DNA from: Doryteuthis pealeii
Taxonomy: Eukaryota > Mollusca > Cephalopoda > Myopsida > Loliginidae
Length of the DNA: 64,000 bases
Reading direction: 5' to 3'
Assembly: GCA_023376005.1 (NCBI GenBank)
Contig: CM042181.1
Coordinates: 26,179,542 to 26,243,541 of the forward strand
Below the pieces are notes generated by a model, which made no database searches, was not told where the DNA came from, and saw nothing but the letters and a program-made list of their open reading frames with translations. Each line of letters opens with the position of its first letter. Position 1 is the first letter of the stretch. Shown here piece after piece: positions 1 through 12,716 of this stretch. The position numbers were made by a program, and so were the translations under genes.

Positions 1-599
1 AGTTCATTCATACATATGAACCAATCATACAAAAAAGCTAAACCAACAGAATTTATTTGTTTTTAATGAAACCTTATATATATTCTAAGTAATTTATTTG
101 GATTAAAGTTTTCTCCATAAACATTTTAAGTGTTTGTGTAGTACTTATCATAGTCACAGATTTATTGCCTATGATTTAATGACTATAAACTTGTAAAGCA
201 AGTGGGCTTAGTCAGTAAAGTAGAATATAAATTATTAATTTAGTCAAATTGGAGCAATTGTAAAATTTGACCAGCATAAACCAATGTGAACTGATTGGTA
301 TATGTTGTACCTTGGGAAAAACTTTATTGGCCAAATTTTCACCTAGCAAAAAATAAAAAAAATCTCCTTCCAGGTTGTGTAAAAATACATTTTTGAAAGA
401 TATTGCCTGAGGGGGTGGAGAAAATTATATAAATAAAATGTTTAATATTTTTAAGAAGTTATTTAAAAAAGCATCCACTCACTGAGATATTTGTTTTGTT
501 TTATGACAGTAAAGACCTCCAAATATGTTTCCAGAAATTTCTGATTGAATTATTCTGACTCTTATCTTTATAGAAAAATTTAAAAATTGTACAAGTAAA

Positions 600-850
600 A
601 TATATTTTATAATGTAAACTCTGCATTGTTTGAAATTGGTTGATTTTAATCTTGCAAAAATGTTTTGAGGCTATTCAAAATGGCAGCAAATCAAACAGCG
701 CTCCAGGCTTGAACAGTGGTTTGTCATCAAATATTTGATGGCTGAGAAATGCAAACCATGTGAAATTTACTGAATAATGTGTGATGTGTAAAGAGAAGCA
801 TATTTTAGTCAAAAGATTATTTACAAATGAGTTAAACATGGGTTTGCCAC
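600..850 (+). repeat. Dispersed repeat R1, copy 1
   Basis: Shares with the - strand of 52070-52370: AATGTAAACTCTGCATTGTT, GAGGCTATTCAAAATGGCAG and CATGTGAAATTTAC. The other copy is inverted. Confidence 0.75.
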
Positions 851-1162
851 TATGAACCTGAATTGAAAACATTAACTCTTCATTAAAGAAAAAGTTCTGG
901 GTGCAGCGGTCGTTAAAGGTTATGCTGACAGTGTTCTGGGACATAAAAAGGATTCATTATTGATTACCTTGAAAAAGATGCAACTGTAAAACAGTTCCTA
1001 TTCTTTAGTAAAAATTCACCTTATTTATTGAATGACTCCTCCCTCCCCCATATAAGTGTAAGATCTCTAGGTACCTATGAATATATCATCTGCTATATTA
1101 GAACCAAATTCTATAGTAATCATGTTATCTCTTAGACTTTTTCATATCATCTCCTAAGCCAC

Positions 1163-1676
1163 CAAGCCCTGTCGGCTGAGGCTTTAGAATACACATGGTA
1201 CCTCTGCAGTCCATGACATGCAACACTCCACTTTGGAGCTTACTTAGGCTAAACGGGCGGTCAATTGGCTGGTCATGTCAAGCCCTAGCACCTATTTGAT
1301 TATCCCAACCCTATTGCCCTAATGGCAAACCCCTCAACCCTTTTTACCATATGTGTGCTAGAAGGCGGTGGCTGAGGGTCTTCATGTCCTAGGTATGACG
1401 TTAAACTCTAACTCATGGCAAGGTTACAGTTTTGGAGGTTTGGGGAATGTGGAGCACACCTTTATCACCATTGCTCCCATGTCCACTCTGACCTGGAGTG
1501 GTAGTACCTGTTAGAGTCGATGGGTTAAATAGAAAAATGTGTTTGTAAAAAACAAAAAAAACCCCCAAAAACTGAGTATCCATTAAGAATGAATTTATTT
1601 CAAAACTTTGTCAGCATTAAATGACCCATTGAGGTTGATATGTCATAAAACAAACCAAACCAAACCAAACCCACCA
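1163..1676 (+). repeat. Family A dispersed repeat
   Basis: Shares GCCCTGTCGGCTG, AGCAGTCCATGACATGCAAC-like, CATCGATTGG-like and AGAAGGCGGTGGCTGAGGGT blocks with 6436, 13444, 14727 and 51264. It ends in the common tail (TTGATATG-CAT-AAAC, then CCAAACC runs). Confidence 0.8.
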
Positions 1677-1718
1677 AATGATAGTTTAAAAAAAAAGTTT
1701 TTTAAATGACATCAGAGT

Positions 1719-2172
1719 ATATGTACAGAGGAAAAAGATGAACAAGTGTATTTTGAAACCTGACATGGTGATTTTAAATTGGGATATATTAAACAATATG
1801 ATTTATCTAACCCCTCCCCCCAACCAAAAAAACAAAAACATCTCCAGCAGAGGGAAATGTATGAATCCAATTCTCCCTCTAGCTATGGGTAAATAGTAGA
1901 ACAGACTGTCCTCTTTAACCATAGCTAGGTAACCAGTCAAGGAGAAGGAAAACTCTTAATTCAAACTTGTTAAACTCTGCTTAAGAAATTGACCTTGTGT
2001 CACAACCTGCTCGTGTGGAGGGGTTGGTAAATATGTGTGTGTGTGTACAGAGAAAAAAGATGAACAGGTGTAATTTGCAACCTGTGATTTTAAATTGGGA
2101 TATATTAAACCATATGGGTTATCTAATCACCCCCCCCCACCACACACACACAAAACAAACATCTCCAGCATA
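1719..2172. repeat. Direct repeats of about 130 bp flanking a SINE C body
   Basis: 1719-1850 and 2038-2172 share TTTTAAATTGGGATATATTA and AACATCTCCAGCA, in the same orientation. Between them lies a family C body (1845-2035). Confidence 0.75.
1845..2035 (+). mobile_element. SINE family C, body only
   Basis: Carries TATGAATCCAATTCTCCCTC, TATGGGTAAATAGTAGAACA and the 3' end AAGAAATTGACCTTGTGTCA. The tRNA-like head is missing. Confidence 0.75.
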
Positions 2173-2489
2173 GATTGTGAATGTAAGTAGTGGAGCAAAG
2201 CTTTCCTATTATCACTCAGAATATTTGATAATTTTTGTGCATATGCAGAATTTCTTGCAAAATGTCATAAGTTCTATTATGATTTAAAAACAAAAAATAA
2301 TGTAGTTATAATTAGCATTATTTCTAAGATACTACCATATATAGTAATAAGAGCTCTTCCATCATGCACAGCGTATAAATGCCCAACACTTCAGATATTA
2401 ACTGAGAGACTGCATACTGAGGTCATTTATTTATAGTGGTGAAGGTTTGTATAAGACCAGCCATATTTTTTGGATAACACTTCTCGGGT

Positions 2490-2725
2490 TTTGAATTCAG
2501 AGTATTTCCTAATTTTAGACAAGTTGCCTTATGTGAAGACTAAAGAGCTCAGTCTGAATTACTTCTTACCCATAAACTAGTAGAGTTGGGAGGAGAGGAG
2601 GGGGTTCATGACTTTCCCAAGGGCATTAGTGCATAGTGAAAGGCAAACTGTCTTAGCCAGTATTTGAACTTGGCTCAAGTCCATTTCTTTATGAAGATAA
2701 CCATTATGCCACACACTCTTCCCAC
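2490..2725 (-). mobile_element. SINE family C, inverted
   Basis: The + strand reads TTCCCAAGGGCATTAGTGCA and ends with ATAACCATTATGCCACACAC, the reverse complement of the tRNA-like A box region. Confidence 0.72.
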
Positions 2726-3257
2726 TATAATCTATGTATAAGAGGTGAATTTATTTTCTCTTTTGTTGTCATATCAAATGTGAAAGAAGATTGCAATGAT
2801 GTTATTAACAAAAGTTACCTGTAATTTGAGAGTTGGCTATTGTGTGAGCTGGAAAGAAACTCATCATTTTCATTTAATTTATTTTTTTCATTATTTTTAA
2901 ACTAGGTTCTTATTGTTACGTGTGAAGAATTATATTAAATATGTTGCATTTTAAAATTTAAACTAGATGACTGATAAACCTGTTGGTTTTCCGTTGTAAC
3001 TGCAGTCTATGAATGAAGGATTCTACATAGTATTTCATAGTTATCTGTCCTAATGAGAATTTGCTTGATTTAAAAAATTATCATTCAATTGTAAATTGGA
3101 CAAGAAAGTCCTTTATTCCTAAAATTGAGTCTTCTGAGGTGTATTGTTCTGATAAAATATCTTACTCCAGCAGTGGCTACATATATTTTGAACTTATCTT
3201 CTATCAATAAAATTCTCATGTGTGTACTAAATGGAGGGAAAAAAATTCTAGTTTTAA

Positions 3258-3765
3258 TCATCATTATCATCAAGGTGTACTGACAACATGGGTTCCTTTG
3301 ACTCTCTCTCACCATCTGTTACTTTTGGTAAGTTCTGTAGATGGTATCCAGTGTCAGCACACAACTGATGATAGTAAGTTTATGCTGGTTAGCCAGCACC
3401 AGTGTGTCTGTTGGTTAATACTGGTGTGTCCATATGTAGGAGTCAGTGACCAACATGTCTTGCTCATCTTACTTAGTTTGTGAGATGGGATGTAAGTGGC
3501 TGTACAGTTGCTGTTTTGTAGGGTTCTGCTTTCAGGACTTGTTCAAACAGTCTGCAGCATCTTTGTGTTTACTTAAAATAGATTTATAAAAAATAATATT
3601 ATATCCTACATCCCATTGACGTTTCATTTCCCCCTCTTTTAGAATGAACCCCAAATGACCTCCCTGGCTATTGGTTAAATAGTACCATTACTGCTCTTCT
3701 ACAAGGATGACTTTAAATAACCCATGAAGGTTGATATGCCATTAAACAAATAAAACAAACCAAAT
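3258..3765 (+). repeat. Family B dispersed repeat, near full length with common tail
   Basis: Head TCATCATTATCATCAAGGTG, middle CACTGGTGTGTCCATATG-like and TGTTCAAACAGTCTGCAGCA, tail AATAACCCATGAAGGTTGAT. Other copies at 6200, 7105, 10305, 20497 and 36513, and on the - strand at 29820 and 58240. Confidence 0.78.
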
Positions 3766-4108
3766 TGTAGAATGTCATCTTTTCCTAAGCTTATTACTTA
3801 GTTTGGCACAAGGCCATGAATATAAAGCACTCTGAAGTAAAAGTTGTGCTTTGCTTGCAGATATATTTCACCACTAAATTAGTTTTGTAGTTCCAGTTTT
3901 ATTATAGATTAAGAGTTTTATTTTTAAATTCGATTTTTTATATTGCATTCTTAAATAAGAACTGCTAATTAGAATCAACCAGTTAGAAGCCGTATTTTTA
4001 AAATAAGTTATCAATAACATGAATCAAACATATCCCCCCCCCCCATCTTGTATCATTTGAAAAATAAATATATTCATATCACCTGACAATATTTGAATAT
4101 CCTGATGA

Positions 4109-4110
<2 letters not shown>

Positions 4111-4153
<43 letters not shown>
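4111..4153. repeat. (TA)n microsatellite
   Basis: About 43 bp of AT repeat. Confidence 0.95.
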
Positions 4154-4154
<1 letters not shown>

Positions 4155-4582
4155 ACATTGATTAAATTTTCAACTATTATTAAATCATCTTCATAACTCT
4201 TATTTTTCATATTTATTATTTTTTCTACATACTGTCAGATTTACTTGTTTTAATCTTGCTGAAATTAAAAAAAACACAACAAAAAAGTAGCTGAAGACTT
4301 TAGAACAAAACTGTGTGTACATATACTCACTTCACATTATCTATAAATTCTTGGGAAATGTCACTTTAAATGAAAGGATTTCAAGAGAAACAGATTTTAC
4401 CATTTAATGATAGGAACAAATATTAAATTTATATGATTATCTATGTTATACAATTATCAAGGATTCTTGTAATCTCCAAACCTAACATGGCTGACTTGCC
4501 ACAAAATTTTCATTTTCAGCATAATAACTGTTTCATTACTTTATCAAATACAGTAATTTTTAGTGTATAAGATACACTATTT

Positions 4583-4757
4583 TTCGTTACTGGTCCCCAC
4601 CAACTCAATATTATCTGTGTGGTAAAGTGGGGAGCTGACAGTAGGTGTGGTGCTCCACCCCAGCAAAATAATCTCATTGGTCTTGCTCTAACAAAAAGGG
4701 AATAGACTCCCTTGCTGTGTGGCTGATACTGACAATAAGCCATTCTGTCAACTTAAC
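4583..4757 (+). mobile_element. SINE family D, 5' truncated
   Basis: Starts within the B box region (TACTGGTCCCCACCAACTC) and continues with GTAAAGTGGGGAGCTGACAG, GTGTGGTGCTCCAC and GCTGATACTGACAATAAGCC. Confidence 0.75.
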
Positions 4758-4929
4758 TTTACTTTATTATACATGAGAACTATATAATTAATATTTTTCT
4801 GGATATATATTCAGGAAAAGATAATTGAAAATAAGTTATCTACATGGGTGAGCTAAAAAGTTAATTGGCTTTTAACTTTTTTGACTAATGGGATCCAAGC
4901 ACTACAACACTGATGAATGAAGTGTAGCA

Positions 4930-5036
4930 AATTTGCGGCACAAGGTCAGAAGTATGGGGTGCCCAGTGAGAATCAAACTCACTAACATTGGTCTGCTAGT
5001 CTAGTTTGCTAACCATTACACCATATGAGGTGCTCT
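4930..5036 (-). repeat. Short tRNA-like repeat, family E
   Basis: The + strand ends TTGCTAACCATTACACCATA, the reverse complement of an A box. AGAATCAAACTCACTAA resembles a B box complement. Similar to 8383-8508. A short + strand head of this kind is also at 36962-37010. Confidence 0.6.
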
Positions 5037-6199
5037 GTTCTTCACTGTATGTTCTTATTCCATGGAAGATAAATCAAGGGCTAAATATTTGCTAAATAAA
5101 GATTGTAAGGAGATCTTTATATCACTATTCAGTTCAAACAGTAATGCTCTCTTCATGATTCTGACATCATTTATTGTAGTGTCTTATAATAGTAATAATA
5201 AATAGAAATAAAATGCAAGAAAAGTTCCCTAAAAAGTGTTCAGTGCTACTACAGCAAAGCAGAGTTAAAACTTGAATTATCGAAATTAAAGTGTATATTG
5301 TACACTTTTTATAAATAGTACCGTATTTTATTTTTTACTCCTCAATGTTATGAAACAAAAAGTAAGGAACTTGTAAAAAACAAACAAATATTCGGATGAT
5401 GTGTTTATTATATATAGTTCTGGCTACATTTGATAATTTTGGATTATATATATATTGGATATATTAACCATCATCTGGGAAAATTAAGGAGTGGTGTCAT
5501 GAGAGCTTCAAAATTTTACTTTCAAATGAAATAAAAATGTGAAAAATGTATTTATCATTAACAGCATGTCCTTTTTCAAAAAATATATGTATAATTTTTT
5601 ATTTTCAAAGTTGTTGGTAATTGGTGTAGCCATTAACTTTAGATTTGTTCAAAGCCCAAGAGAGGCATTAGGTCAAAGTTTCAATTTATTAACATTTCTT
5701 AAAGATTTTATTTTTGACCAATGAAAATAATTAAAATCATTCATTGATTTGTTTGTATTGATTTTGCAAATAAATTTACTGATATGGTTATTGTTTTTAC
5801 ATTATATTCATAATAAATTAAATTTTTGAATTCTTAATACTCACTTGTGACAGTAAACTATTATTGTCTTATTATAATTCACCAAATATCTGTCCATCTA
5901 CACCGGTTTTTGGCTAGAGTTCAACCAAACTTTCAGCCAAGATTATTTGATATTTTGTTCACAGAATGAAACCACTATTTATGCCAGTTAAATGTTAAAT
6001 CAGCAAGGTATTCCTATCAATCACAACGGAAATAGCTAAGACGCTTGATATTCTAAGAAGATGGATGTTATTTTCAAAACTCTAAAAAAGCTTTGATTTC
6101 TTTAACAAATATAAAAGGAAAGTGATGATTTTATTTCTTCATCTATCATATTCATTATTTATTTTTCTATTAGATAGTATAAAATATTTACCTTAAAGA

Positions 6200-6380
6200 T
6201 AAAAGTATCATCATGCCGTACCAACAGCAGAAATAACCTGGTCTCTCTCACGATCCATCCCTATCGGTCATCACTCTTAGCAAATAATTTAAGTGGCCTC
6301 CAGTAAGCTTTTGCTGGTCAGCCAACACTGGTGTGTCCATGTGTAGGAGTCCATAGGAGAATATTGCTTATGAGTTTGTA
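6200..6380 (+). repeat. Family B fragment
   Basis: Carries the AGCTTTTGCTGGTCAGCC and AACACTGGTGTGTCCATGTG blocks, just upstream of a family A copy. Confidence 0.7.
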
Positions 6381-6435
6381 GAATATCCCTTAACTTACAT
6401 AAGCTTACATTTTTTTGTCAAATTTAACTCCATTT

Positions 6436-6962
6436 AGGTCCTGTCAGCTGGGGCTTTAGAATACACTGACTGTACCTCTGCAGAGGGGTAACCCCCTCAA
6501 TGGGGCCACCTGTTAGCTGTGTGTGATGACCCGTGATGCTTAATGATGAAACCCTGGAGGCTAAGCAGTCCATGACATGCAACACTCCACTTTAGCCCTT
6601 ACTTAGGCTAATCACGTCAAGCCCTAGCATCAACCCTTTTTACCATATATGTACTAGAAGGCGGTGGCTGAGGGTCTTAGTTTCTTGAATATAACTTTAA
6701 ACTCCATCAAATGGTGAAGTTCTAATTCTGGAACTATGGGGAATGTGGAGTACACCTTTATCACCATTACTCCCAGGTCCACCCTATCCTGGAGTGGTAG
6801 TACCTGTTCGAGTACCATCTATGGATGAAATAGAACAAAATGAGTTATAAAAAATGTGTTTAAGAAAAAAATTGAGTTTCTGTCAAGAATGAATAAAACA
6901 AAATGTCTTCAGCATAAAATGACCCAATGGGTTGACATGCCGTAAAATCCAAATAACCAACT
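6436..6962 (+). repeat. Family A dispersed repeat
   Basis: Longer copy. Begins TGTCAGCTGGGGCTTTAGAA, includes CCTCTGCAGAGGGGTAA, AGAAGGCGGTGGCTGAGGGT and the tail GACCCAATGGGTTGACATGC. Confidence 0.82.
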
Positions 6963-7104
6963 AACTACATTTGCCTAATTCATTTCTTTTTATTATATAT
7001 TTTCAACTTTTATACATTACATATCTACCTTCATTATTTTCTCTTTAAAACAATCTAAAAACTAAAATATTTTCCTCCAAACTTTCCACATGTAAAAAAT
7101 GTGA

Positions 7105-7310
7105 TAATCGTCAGGGTGTGGTGTCAGCATGGGCTCCCATGACTTTCTTGCCAACCATCCCTGACAGGTCTTCTGCACAGCATCCAGAATTTACACAGAA
7201 CTGATTGATGTAGGTTTTTGCTGGTTGGCTTACACTGGTGTGTCCATATGTATGTGTCCACAGGAAAATGTCACTTGTGAGTTTGTCCTTGCTTCTCTAG
7301 TGTACTTAAT
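7105..7310 (+). repeat. Family B fragment
   Basis: Carries GATAATCGTCAGGGTG-type head, TTTTTGCTGGTTGGCTTACA and ACTGGTGTGTCCATATGTA. Confidence 0.72.
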
Positions 7311-8382
7311 TTTTGATAAACTTAAAACAGTCCAAATACTGAAAATTTGTTTTTCTTTACTTTTTTGTTTATAATTTGGGCCATTATTTTTTTAGTAAAA
7401 CCAAGAAAAATCTTAATGACATTTATAAAATTTTAGTTTCAAAATAAAGTGTTGAAAAATCTCCAAATTTTGTGTTCATAAGCTAAACACATTTTTGTTT
7501 CCAGGTCTGGATTTTTCATCTGAAGTAATAATGAATGTTATGTAATTATTTTACATTTCCAGATTGAAGTCTTTTCTATAAACTTAATGAGTTTATATCA
7601 CAAATGAGTAATGTTTAATGTGAATAATATTTTTCTAAGACAACTAATCCATTTATTTTTTTCTTGATAAGTTTGTTGTCTTTTGTCAATTAAAATTTTA
7701 TATTGAACATATTATTATAAAAGATGAAAAAAATATTTATGAATTATATATTTATATGAATGTTTTATGAATTTGATATTCTTCTGTGAATAATGTCTGA
7801 GGAATTTTGTAGAGAGATATTTTTTATGTTAGTGCAACTGTGAGATTATTGTTCACATTTGTTTTGGTCTTTATTATTAATCCAAAGTCATACGATTCAG
7901 TTTAGGAATATCAATGACCATCTTAATTAAAACTGAAATTAATGTGTTGTTTACTGCAGCTGGACTTTGATAACTGATGATGATGAACATTTATATATAA
8001 AAATATAGGTTATATTTTTATTCTGCAAATTGTGATATGTAGAGTAAAAGAGAGTCAAAGAGGTTAGGGTTGATTAAACCTTCAGTTCGACTCTCCTAGA
8101 TCAAAATTCAGGCTGGCCATGAAAGCATTCCAGACCCCCACACAATTTCAGGTGGTCATGCCTCTTCTAGCATGACACTTATGCAAATTTTCACAGTTGT
8201 GCCGCCTCCCCCAGCATGATGCCCACACAAATGTGCAACACTTATGTAAGCATACCTTTCTTTCTGGTCAGGCCACTTGTGTTGTTTACTTATGTTGTCT
8301 ATTTAGCTCTGGATCTTTTATTTACTTATGTTAACCCCAAACTGATTTCCACCCACACACTTTTATTACCCAACTCATTTGC

Positions 8383-8508
8383 CTTGGGTAGGATGTGACA
8401 CAAGGTTGTGAGTATGGGGCATCCAGCAAGTATCAGATTTGCCATTTAGTAGTAATGGATCTGTGAGACTACTTTGCTAACTATTACACCATGATGGGAA
8501 GCCCAAGT
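8383..8508 (-). repeat. Short tRNA-like repeat, family E
   Basis: The + strand carries GAGTATGGGGCATCCAGCAA and ends TTTGCTAACTATTACACCAT. Confidence 0.6.
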
Positions 8509-8815
8509 TATGTGGGTCAAATTGGAACTTGAAAGTTGAATAGAGGATGAATCTAATAAGAACTGTCAACATAAGGTTGAATCATTTAACAGACATCTTT
8601 TATGATCCTTCGCTTTTAAAGCAATACACTTAAAAAAAAATAAAAAAAATTTATGAGTGATATAAATGCTATGATGTTTGAAACTTAGTCATATCATTTT
8701 GAACCCAAATCACCGATGCTACAATCTATTTTATGGTAATAGTCTTTCTAATGAAGACATGGCAGTTGTATGAAAAGGTTTGTTCAATATACATAAATCA
8801 GGATGTTTATACATA

Positions 8816-9092
8816 CAGGGTGTTTAAAAAAAAAAAAAAAAAAGGGATGTCCAGAGTGTTGTAAAAAAAAATACTAATATCATTTTGCAATAATTTGACA
8901 AATTCTCATTCAGATAATCTCAAATTTTAAAAGCTTATGTAGAAACAACTTAAAATTCTGTGTTTTTATGTTTTTTCTTTTCAGATATAGAAATGCCATT
9001 AACTGAAAAAGGAAAGGTATCTAAAGATCTAACATAGAATTTGAAATTGTTTCTACACATGCTGCTAAAATTTGAGATCATTTAAGATATAC
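8816..9092. mobile_element. Mariner-like MITE, partial, abutting the copy at 9093
   Basis: Begins after TA with CAGGGTGTTT and an A-run. Shares AATTTGAGATCATTT, TTTCTACACATGCTGCTAAA and the TAGAAATGCCATT block with 47755-48030. The right terminus is missing or was replaced by the next element. Confidence 0.6.
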
Positions 9093-9310
9093 CAGGGTAT
9101 TTCAGAAAAATTGATATTTCATTATCTAATAACTTGACCAATTCTCATTAAAATCTCAAATGAGTGGTATTTTTATATCTGAAAAGAAAAAGAACATTAA
9201 ACATGGAATTTTGTGTTTCTTCACACACTGTTAAAATTTGAGATCATTTTAATGAGAATTGGTCAAGTTATTCGATAAGGAACTGATATAAATTTTTCTA
9301 AAATACCCTG
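9093..9310. mobile_element. Mariner-like MITE, long inverted repeats
   Basis: Starts CAGGGTATTTCAGAAAAAT and ends ATTTTTCTAAAATACCCTG. The arms are about 80 bp and include GACCAATTCTCATTAAAAT with its partner. TA follows the right end. A related copy lies just to the left. Confidence 0.8.
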
Positions 9311-9824
9311 TACATCTCAAATGATATATAAAAATTTTGAAACCTTTTCTAAAAGAAATGACAAACTATAAGATACATTTTACCTTACAAGCCAAAGTTT
9401 GAAATAATTAAAGTAGATCTAAATGTAAAGACCTACCAAAAAGGAAACTGTTTACAGAAAACCTTTTAATGAATTTAAGAATCTACTGACCTCTCAGTAT
9501 AGTTCTTTTCCTCCTTCTCTTCATCAAAGAACAATGATAAGAATAAGATAATGGTAAGAAGTTATTTGAAATATATTAGGAATTTCTGTCTTGAATTCTT
9601 GAAATGAAAAAAAAAAAAAAATTATATACACTGATTTATCTATACTAGTATCCTCATCTTGACTTTTATAATCACAATAATTTTGGTTGTTGTACTTCAC
9701 AGATTATCTCAGGTGTCTGCATAGTCGCCTAGTCCTAAAGTTAAGTGATTTAAAAATAAGAAAAAATAAGGTACAAGGATAGGTACTAAAAATGTATATT
9801 TTTTATTAAAAATGTATATTTTAA

Positions 9825-9898
9825 AAATTAAAATGAATTGTTGGTGTAGTTTCACACATTTTATTAAAATGAATTGTTGGTGTAGTTTCACACATTTT
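9825..9898. repeat. Tandem duplication, two units of about 37 bp
   Basis: AATGAATTGTTGGTGTAGTT followed by TCACACATTTT appears twice without mismatch, a recent local duplication. Confidence 0.85.
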
Positions 9899-10304
9899 CT
9901 TTCTTTGACCCATATGACCTTGTCAAAAGTGCCTAAATTTGATGTGTTAGTAATATTATCATAAGATATTTTCATTCTATATTTTGTTTTGTATTTAAAA
10001 TCAAAAACATAAGGAAGATACAATTTTAAAGGGAATATAATAATTTCAGGCATTTTTTTTGTTTTTATTTTGTTTTTGAATTTTTAATTTGCACACAAGT
10101 TGCCTAAATTTGACCTTTGTCATTAGGTCTGAAAATTTGATGGTAGCTGGGATTGTGACCAGGCCAGATTAAAGCCATTCAATACCATAAACACAACCCA
10201 ACAATAATGCCCCCTTGTTCCTACCCAGATAACAACTAGATATAAAGCTATTACTTTTAATTTAGTAACACATAAGGGTCATATAGTTAAAATATCTACT
10301 CCTT

Positions 10305-10650
10305 TATGTTGCAAATATCAAGTCTTGTTGACAGTACGTATTCCAAGGACTCTCTTGTCACCCGTCTCTATCTGTCATTGCCCGGCAGGTCTTCTGCATG
10401 GCATCTGGAATCAACACAGAGCTGGTTGATGTTAGTTTTTGCTGGTCATCCTACACTGGTGTGTCTATGTGTAGGAGTCCAAATGAAAATGTCACAAGTT
10501 TGTACTTACTTCTCTAGCAGTGTGCAGCATGTCTTAATCATCAATGGTTTGTGTGATAGGAGGTATATGGCCATACAGCTGCTTTGTTGTGGGGTGCTAT
10601 TTCCAAGATTTGTTTAAGAGAGCATGTAGCATCCTTGTGTAGTTCCTATA
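10305..10650 (+). repeat. Family B fragment
   Basis: Carries GGCAGGTCTTCTGCATGGCA, TACACTGGTGTGTCTATGTG and GTTTAAGAGAGCATGTAGCA, in family order. Confidence 0.75.
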
Positions 10651-11223
10651 AAGAAGTTTAATTAATGATCAATTTAGTAACTTGTTACTTAGCACAATCC
10701 ACATCATAATATACACTTAAATAGATACATTTCATTTATACTTAGTACAGATTGTACTATCCTGTATAATATCTTCATAAGAAAAACACAAAAAAGAAAG
10801 AGAAAGAAGATGAGACTTTATGGCAACAGTTATTGTTAGTGAGAAGTCAGTTTTTATGATTCCCCAGATGCCATCTGCTACCAATGCCATTCACAAGAGA
10901 TTTGAATACAGAGTTCAAAACATTGGAAGGTTTGCTTGAATGAAATATTGAATCCACAAAGTTATTCCTTGGTTATTTGATGAAGTAAGAAACATACCCA
11001 AAACAAAAATGATTTGATTTTTATTCTGCAATGGAACAAATAAACAGAAATGTTAAAAAGGCTCCACTCTTGAAAAATCTTCTCCCTTTAGCTACATCAC
11101 TGTATATCTGTTATATTTGGTAATTATCCAAGAATTAAAAACCATTTCTTCATTCAATATTGATTCTCCACTTTCTGTGGGGGGATAACTTATATCAGTT
11201 AATTCTTAGTTAATTTGTTACCC

Positions 11224-11490
11224 AACCTATCAGCCATAGGCAGGATGTGATACAAGGTCAATTTTTAAGCAAAATTGAACTGATTTGAATTAAGAGTTTT
11301 CCTTCTCCTAGACTGGTTGTTATACTAAGACTGAAGAGCCATGTTTGTCCCTACTATTTACCTATATCTGGTGGGAGAACAAATAGATTCATACTTTTCC
11401 CAAGAGCATTAATGCAAATTCCAAGATTTGAACTTGGGTTATTGCACCCATTTTAAATGGCAATAACCATTTCAGGCCACCCGGGTATGT
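11224..11490 (-). mobile_element. SINE family C, inverted
   Basis: The + strand reads GGATGTGATACAAGGTCAAT, TTCCTTCTCCTAGACTGGTT and AGATTTGAACTTGGGTTATT (B box region). Confidence 0.75.
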
Positions 11491-11548
11491 GTACTTTGTA
11501 ACATCACAAATAGACAGGTGCTTGGGCTCTAGTAAAAGTAGACAGAGT

Positions 11549-11755
11549 GGCCTGTATCAGTCTGACAGTGAAGGAGTCTCTTTTTCCCTAGCGCTAGACC
11601 AGGGAGATTGTTTTTGTGTCCAAGGTGGAGTGCCAAACCTATTATTAGCTTCCCACTTTACCCACACAGGTCTAAGCTTTACTACTCATGTGATGAGATG
11701 GTGAGGGCCAGTATTGAACCTGGAACCTTGTACTTCCAAAATTGTAGTTATTTTC
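11549..11755 (-). mobile_element. SINE family D, inverted
   Basis: The + strand reads TAGCGCTAGACCAGGGAGAT, GTGTCCAAGGTGGAGTGCC and GAGGGCCAGTATTGAACCTG (B box complement). Confidence 0.77.
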
Positions 11756-11884
11756 TTGATTTTACCCAATGTTTTTGTCCTGTATCAGGTTACTTGGTGT
11801 CGTTATACCTATATCATAAAAAGTCATAATCTGGTTTAGTACAAAGGACAAATTAAGTAGACAGAATTAACTGATATATGATAT

Positions 11885-12178
11885 CCTCACTTGTGGTGTA
11901 ATGGTTATTTGTTGTAGGAAATGGACATGGTGACCCAAATTCAAATTAAGGATGAGGCTGTTTGCATTTCATATAGCATTGTGATACCCTTGGAAAAGGC
12001 ATGAATCCAACTATTCTCTCCAGCTATAGGTAAATTATTAGGACAGATTGGGCTCTTTAACATTGGTATGGCAACTAGTCTAGTTGAATGAAATACCTGA
12101 ATTCAAACCTTTTAAACTCCGCTTAAGAAATTGACTTTGTGTTGTATCCTACTCGTGTGGAAGGTTTGGAGATATATA
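11885..12178 (+). mobile_element. SINE family C, near full length
   Basis: Head GTGGTGTAATGGTTA is an RNA polymerase III A box, followed by a weakened B box. The body runs to ACTCGTGTGGAAGGTTTGG and (TA)n. Its last 80 bp are duplicated inverted at 12410-12486. Confidence 0.78.
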
Positions 12179-12379
12179 TATATATTATATATATATATAT
12201 ATATATTAAATTTTTACTTGAAGGCACTTACAACGCATGTATCGCATAAAATTCGATACTTTTTCTTATAGAAAATGAACTTGACAAGAGTAATCCCAGT
12301 AAAGGATGGCTCGATGTGTAGAATACCGTACAGACTGTTTCGACTTTATACATGCGGTGTAAGTACCTTCAAGTAAAAA

Positions 12380-12416
<37 letters not shown>

Positions 12417-12630
12417 CAAACCTTCCACACGAGTAGGATACAACACAAAGTCAATTTCTTAAGCGGAGTTTAAAAGGTTTGAATTCAGTCGAAACAGTCT
12501 GTACGGTATTCTACACATCGAGCCATCCTTTACTGGGATTACTCTTGTCAAGTTCATTTTCTATAAGAAAAAGTATCGAATTTTATGCGATACATGCGTT
12601 GTAAGTGCCTTCAAGTAAAAATTTAATATA
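12099..12630. repeat. Interleaved inverted duplication around a MITE-like unit
   Basis: Order is A, (TA)n, B, (TA)n, A inverted, B inverted. Segment A (12099-12175, end of a family C SINE) is repeated inverted at about 12410-12486. Segment B (about 12207-12345) is repeated inverted at 12487-12625. B in its first position continues to 12384 and has its own inverted ends (TTTTTACTTGAAGG and partner). The copies appear identical over more than 130 bp. Confidence 0.88.
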
Positions 12631-12674
12631 TACTTTATCAGCAACGTTTCTAAATAAACAAACATCCAAAAATC

Positions 12675-12716
<42 letters not shown>

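Noticed and set aside
9709..10053. 114-residue - strand open frame
   Set aside because: Contains the 37-bp tandem duplication and AT-rich low-complexity sequence, with no recognisable domain.
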